Assembly: GCA_049889775.1 (NCBI GenBank) | Contig: JBMHCT010000032.1 | Span: forward strand, 62,001 to 126,000 | Length of the DNA: 64,000 bases | Reading direction: 5' to 3' | Source of the DNA: Jejuia sp049889775 | Lineage (GTDB): Bacteria > Bacteroidota > Bacteroidia > Flavobacteriales > Flavobacteriaceae | Part shown: positions 60,554 through 64,000 of the stretch, one piece after another | Layout: every line of letters begins with the position of its first letter | Numbering within the stretch: the first letter of the stretch is position 1 | The notes under the pieces: generated by a model | Told to the model about the DNA's origin: nothing | The model's database searches: none | What the model saw: the letters and a program-made list of their open reading frames with translations, nothing else | Made by a program: the position numbers and the translations under genes

Positions 60554-61897
60554 TTAATTCCATCTATTGCTTTGTTCTTCCTCTCGCATAAATTGCTCTA
60601 TTTTGCGACGCTCCCAATTGCCTCCAAAGGCTTTATTGCTGTAAAATACTTTAAAGGCTTGTATACTTAGACCGATACCCCAACCTATCATTGGGAACCA
60701 AAACCATTGGAAGCCCCAAAAGGTTCTGTAATTGATAAATATTAAAAAAGGAATTACTAAACAGTAGGATATTAGGCTATAATAAAAACCTTTTAATTCT
60801 TCTACGTGATTGCGCGCACGTAGGTATGTGTCGTCCATTTGATTTGATGTTTGTGTTCTCATGATTGCTATTTGTTTTGTAAGCATAGGTATTGCTACTG
60901 CAAACCTGTTTGCTTCTTTGTTAATGTCTACTTTTTTCTTTGTGAGCAGTTTATAACGTTGCATAATATTGCTTAAACCAACGCCGCTGCTCTTTTTTAC
61001 GATTTGTTTGGGTTGCAAGTTGTTATCTACGACTAAATAGTCGCCCTCTTCATATATTTTGATGTGCAAAGGTTTACTGCTGGTTACCATGTTATGTTTT
61101 ACTGCATTTTCCAATAACAGTTGTAATGATAATGGTACCACTTTGCTCTCAGGGTTTGCGGCTTGTTCTGGCATTGTAAAAACAATACTGTCTTCAAAAC
61201 GCATTTTTAAGAGCGACATATAGGTTTTGGCAAATTTTAATTCTTCATCTACAGTGACGAGCTCTTTGTTTTTTTGTTCTAAAACATATCTGTAAACTTT
61301 TGAAAGTGATGTTGTAAACTTTTGAGCCTGATTAGGATTTTCTTCAATTAGACTTGTAAGTACATTTAAGCTGTTAAACAGAAAATGTGGATCTAATTGG
61401 TTTTTTAAAGCGTCGAATTTTGCACTTGCAGTTCCTGCTATTACTTTTTGTTCCTTTAACTTGTTTTGCTGATATCTATTGTAAAAATAGATGATATGAA
61501 AAACAGATACAATGGCGAGGGTAATCCAAAGTCCAAAGTAATAATACTGGAAACGCTCCCTTTCCAAAAAAGCTTCTATCGATTTACCACCAAAAACAAA
61601 AAATGTGAATAGTCTTAGGAAAAATAATCCAATTAGAGTAATTGTTGTAGCTCCAATGGAACCAACAATTATGCGCTTTAAGGTGCTATTCTTTTTCCAA
61701 TTAAACCTATTCATTCTATCAAAAAAGTACATGTTAGAGTACCCCAACACAAAAGCATATAATTGATAGAACCCAAAATCGATTAAAAAATCTTGCACGT
61801 TTTTGTAGTCAAACCTATCAGAAAGCAATTCTCCGATAATGTAGACGCCGCATCCAATGGCAAACGTTATTATAATTTGTTTAATCGTTTTGTTCAT
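60554..61897 (-). CDS. LytS-like histidine kinase with fused C-terminal 2TM domain
   Basis: The 447-residue kinase has four N-terminal membrane helices, then the his_kinase core QLDPHFLFNSLN (predicted phospho-His171), an N box LLENAVKHN and a G-box GVGLSNIMQRY. After residue 345 a linker leads into a complete 2TM domain (355-447: YLRARNHVEELKGFY). It likely phosphorylates the LytTR regulator downstream. The linker contains an internal Met-Arg-Thr (MRTQTSNQM), as if a stop codon between kinase and a 2TM gene had been lost. Confidence 0.88.
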   Translation of the reverse strand: MNKTIKQIIITFAIGCGVYIIGELLSDRFDYKNVQDFLIDFGFYQLYAFVLGYSNMYFFDRMNRFNWKKNSTLKRIIVGSIGATTITLIGLFFLRLFTFFVFGGKSIEAFLERERFQYYYFGLWITLAIVSVFHIIYFYNRYQQNKLKEQKVIAGTASAKFDALKNQLDPHFLFNSLNVLTSLIEENPNQAQKFTTSLSKVYRYVLEQKNKELVTVDEELKFAKTYMSLLKMRFEDSIVFTMPEQAANPESKVVPLSLQLLLENAVKHNMVTSSKPLHIKIYEEGDYLVVDNNLQPKQIVKKSSGVGLSNIMQRYKLLTKKKVDINKEANRFAVAIPMLTKQIAIMRTQTSNQMDDTYLRARNHVEELKGFYYSLISYCLVIPFLIFINYRTFWGFQWFWFPMIGWGIGLSIQAFKVFYSNKAFGGNWERRKIEQFMREEEQSNRWN

Positions 61898-61923
61898 TTT
61901 GATTTTTGATTTAAGTGTGAGAT

Positions 61924-62550
61924 TTACTTTTTACAAGATTCAAGTAATTGTATCACACGGTCTTTTCCCCATTTAGGGTGAAACTGTGTTTCTGGTTTAA
62001 ATTTAGCAAAAAGTTCTAAGGCGCGTTCCAAATCTTTGCAAAACGCGGTGGTGTCTTGTCCAAAATATTGTGCGCTACCGATATTCCACTCTGCTTTTGA
62101 AGCGATTACCCTTGGGTTATCTGGTGCAATAGCTTCGGCTTTAGCATATAACTCAATTACTTTTGGAGACAAAGTCATACCATAAGTTGCACCATCTGAG
62201 GCAATCCATGCTGTATGAAGTAGTGCCTGCATTACCATAATTTCAGGATTATTTTTTGAAATTGCAGAGGCGTCGTTTATTAAGTCTTGTGCTTTTTTTA
62301 ATTGAGCCGATAGCTTTTCTTTATTTTGTTCTCCAAAGCTGGAAACAATATTAATTTGTGCGGCCCAATAGGGTGGAAGCCAATTGTCCGTTTCGGCAGA
62401 AGCAATGCGTTCAAACATATTTGCCGCTTCCAAAGGCTTGTTTTGTCCCCACAGTTCAAATGCTTTTTGCATACCCTTTTCGTAGTTGGACTGGGCTTGA
62501 CAGATTGTTACTGAAACGAAAAGTGTTAAAATAATGGCTAAATGTTTCAT
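61924..62550 (-). CDS. TPR-like exported protein
   Basis: The 208-residue protein has a signal peptide (VTICQAQ) and helical repeats of TPR type (KAFELWGQNKPLEAANMFERI, then YAKAEAIAPDNPRVIASKAEW). No catalytic residues are seen. It is 26 bp upstream of the kinase gene and probably in its operon, so it could be the kinase's periplasmic partner, which is inferred from position only. Confidence 0.7.
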   Translation of the reverse strand: MKHLAIILTLFVSVTICQAQSNYEKGMQKAFELWGQNKPLEAANMFERIASAETDNWLPPYWAAQINIVSSFGEQNKEKLSAQLKKAQDLINDASAISKNNPEIMVMQALLHTAWIASDGATYGMTLSPKVIELYAKAEAIAPDNPRVIASKAEWNIGSAQYFGQDTTAFCKDLERALELFAKFKPETQFHPKWGKDRVIQLLESCKK

Positions 62551-62561
62551 GGTTGTAAGAT

Positions 62562-62987
62562 TTAAATTTGAATAGTTTTAGTAATTGATTCATTTTTTAA
62601 GGTGAATTTAGCATCATCCCATTTTGGTGGCCCAAAAAAACCTTTGGCATTGTTGGAGCAACCATAGTCTTCCTTAGGAATACCAAACATGCCAGTATCC
62701 AACTTTTTATTCCCATTTGCGTCATGATAAATGGATACAGCATATTCGCCGTTTGGAACGTTTTTAAACTCAACAACACAACCGTTGTCATATATTTTAG
62801 CTCTAAAGGCCTTGTAACTTTTATTCAGGAATTTATCTTCTGAGTTGTAAATGGCCAAAAACACATTGCCGTCGTTGTTCTGTAAATTTGTAACCGTAAC
62901 TGTGATGCTATTGCTCTGTACTTCTTGGGCGATAGTGTAGGATGTACTTAGGATAAAAAGGCAAATAATTTTTATAAGATGTTGCAT
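62562..62987 (-). CDS. DUF2141 exported protein (paralogue of 40820-41239)
   Basis: The 141-residue protein has a signal peptide (YTIAQ) and the same DUF2141 signatures as the other copy. They include GNVFLAIYNSEDKF, VPNGEYAVSIYHDANGNKKLD and GIPKEDYGCSNN, with an acidic DANGNKKLD loop like a calcium site. It is 11 bp upstream of the TPR-like gene and probably the first gene of the kinase/2TM operon. Confidence 0.84.
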   Translation of the reverse strand: MQHLIKIICLFILSTSYTIAQEVQSNSITVTVTNLQNNDGNVFLAIYNSEDKFLNKSYKAFRAKIYDNGCVVEFKNVPNGEYAVSIYHDANGNKKLDTGMFGIPKEDYGCSNNAKGFFGPPKWDDAKFTLKNESITKTIQI

Positions 62988-63090
62988 GACGTATTGTTTT
63001 GAATTACTCTACAAATATCGCTGACATCTCAAATTCTAGAAAAACCATCTGACTGAACTGTCAAAAATGATACCCGAACTGTATATACAT

Positions 63091-63129
63091 AAAAAAGTTA
63101 AGGACACTTTGTAAAAAAGCATCCTTAAC
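63091..63129 (-). terminator. Intrinsic terminator of the TonB gene
   Basis: On the minus strand an 8-bp stem GTTAAGGA/TCCTTAAC (63122-63129 with 63097-63104) and a 17-nt loop are followed by six T (63091-63096). It lies 65 bp after the tonB stop. Confidence 0.72.
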
Positions 63130-63194
63130 CGTCCAAACATGATAACAGGTATTAACCCTAAAAAAGTTCGTTATGCTGTTTGTTTTATATCATA

Positions 63195-63920
63195 TTATTG
63201 TTCTGCCATTTTAAAATTAATTGGTAAGCTAAACGGCACACTTACGGGTTTTCCACGCTGTTTTCCCGGTGTCATTTTTGGTAAAAGACTTACAATTCTG
63301 TGAGCCTCTTTTTCCAATATTTTGTCAGGACCTCGAGTTCTAATTTTTGTAATGCTTCCATCCGGAGCTATTACAAATATCACATACACACGTCCTTTAA
63401 TATGCATATCTAAAGCTACTTGGGGGTAATTAAAGTTTTCGGCAACATGGTTGTTTATCATTTTTTGAAAACATGCGCGACGTTCAGACTTCTTTACGTT
63501 TTCACAGCCAGGAAATAGAGGTACATCTTCAATAAGTGCAAAAGGCACTTCAACTTCTTCCTCAACTTCTGCGACTTCAATATCTTCTACGCGTACCACA
63601 TCCTGAATCACATCACTTTGGTCTACTTCTGTACTTTCTATAATGGTTTCTTCAATTTCCACCTCATCCTCAACTATTTGCACAGATTCTTGTATAGCTA
63701 CTGGTGGTGGAGGTGGTGGTGGAGTATTCATTGTAACCAATGGAATTTCTTCGTCAATTTCACTATCCATTGAGAGTATATCTAACACTACTTCCTCTTT
63801 TTCATAGGTTTTGTACTCAATTGCTTGCCAAGAAAAAAATAACATAACATTTAATCCTATGGCGAAATAAAGGCTGCTATTCCGGCCCACCTCTAGTTCT
63901 GGGTTCTTTTTAGGTATCAT
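63195..63920 (-). CDS. TonB energy-transducing protein
   Basis: It links the inner-membrane ExbB/ExbD motor to outer-membrane receptors. The protein of about 241 residues has one N-terminal membrane helix, a run of seven prolines with a long acidic linker (about residues 60-140), and a TonB C-terminal domain (FNYPQVALDMHIKGRVYVIFVI to SVPFSLPINF). The ATG at 63918-63920 (MIPKKNPELEVG) is chosen over a TTG three codons earlier. No exbBD genes are in the window. It could serve the receptor at 12386 among others. Confidence 0.88.
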   Translation of the reverse strand: MIPKKNPELEVGRNSSLYFAIGLNVMLFFSWQAIEYKTYEKEEVVLDILSMDSEIDEEIPLVTMNTPPPPPPPVAIQESVQIVEDEVEIEETIIESTEVDQSDVIQDVVRVEDIEVAEVEEEVEVPFALIEDVPLFPGCENVKKSERRACFQKMINNHVAENFNYPQVALDMHIKGRVYVIFVIAPDGSITKIRTRGPDKILEKEAHRIVSLLPKMTPGKQRGKPVSVPFSLPINFKMAEQ

Positions 63921-63949
63921 GCGTATCAATTTTAATGTTTGTTAAATCT

Positions 63950-63980
63950 AAAAGTGAAACTTTGGTATTTCACTTTTTTT
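63950..63980. terminator. Probable terminator at the right edge
   Basis: A 10-bp stem AAAAGTGAAA/TTTCACTTTT with an 8-nt loop has T-runs after either strand, the longer one on plus. It most likely ends a minus-strand gene lying beyond the window, upstream of the TonB gene. Confidence 0.5.
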
Positions 63981-64000
63981 ACCTTCATTTTCGATATTGT

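Noticed and set aside
63930..63990. 18-codon minus-strand frame upstream of the TonB gene
   Set aside because: It is formed by the terminator-like hairpin itself and has no coding support.

Overview
The window is AT-rich DNA from a marine member of the Flavobacteriaceae (Bacteroidetes). The evidence is the gliding genes gldB and gldC, a type IX secretion (T9SS) sorting tail, TonB-dependent uptake, many lipoproteins, promoters of the form TAnnTTTG with almost no Shine-Dalgarno sequences, and several paired families typical of the group (DUF5683, DUF2141, GIN/DUF2807, PspC-PadR, 2TM). No prophage, integrase, transposase or CRISPR array was seen.

Layout. 1-2,640: start of dapB, a DUF5683 gene, parB and parA. 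2,663-5,515: an M16 zinc peptidase lipoprotein. 5,661-10,746: a minus-strand run udk, FtsB-like, mutA, a lipoprotein and mutB (methylmalonyl-CoA mutase). 10,814-14,665: a TonB-dependent receptor, a PQQ-type sugar dehydrogenase and a cytochrome c. 14,783-17,866: two tRNA-Pro genes (TGG and GGG) around a D-2-hydroxyacid dehydrogenase, a small lipoprotein and trxB. 18,028-29,771: an accessory island of five S1 sulfatases, one GH29 fucosidase and a DUF6786-like lipoprotein, preceded by a leader region that looks like an attenuator or small RNA. 29,772-34,450: two GIN-domain proteins, a PspC protein, a PadR regulator and a DUF4870 protein. 34,831-37,674: a large T9SS-secreted modular protein with probable carbohydrate-binding domains. 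37,898-41,239: DUF4442, AIM24-like, a 65-residue protein, oxyR and DUF2141. 41,427-47,560: a DUF58-MoxR-DUF4350-DUF4129-SpoIIM operon with a divergent RDD gene. 47,693-50,179: a sixth sulfatase behind a cyclophilin. 50,185-56,569: a CoA pyrophosphatase, an acyltransferase, gldC and gldB, nadE, an atypical response regulator and dnaG. 56,680-58,956: a possible Cys/His hydrolase, a WG-repeat lipoprotein and a 43-residue membrane protein. 58,965-62,987: a LytTR regulator, two 2TM proteins, a histidine kinase carrying its own 2TM domain, a TPR-like protein and DUF2141. 63,195-63,920: a TonB protein.

How it fits together. The sulfatases, the fucosidase and the secreted modular protein suggest breakdown of a sulfated, fucose-containing algal polysaccharide. 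No SusC/SusD pair, hybrid two-component system or formylglycine maturase lies in the window, so uptake and sulfatase activation must be encoded elsewhere. The receptor, dehydrogenase and cytochrome genes suggest capture of PQQ (or of a substrate) linked to periplasmic sugar oxidation.

The least explained signals are non-coding. One is a CAGT ladder with 6/7-nt spacing placed directly after the stop codons of three unrelated genes, always in the sense direction. Another is a GGGCGTT...GTCGGGCTT hairpin element in three copies. Protein oddities include a DnaG without any of its four zinc ligands, a response regulator with Glu in place of the phospho-Asp, and an acyltransferase with an HX5D motif.
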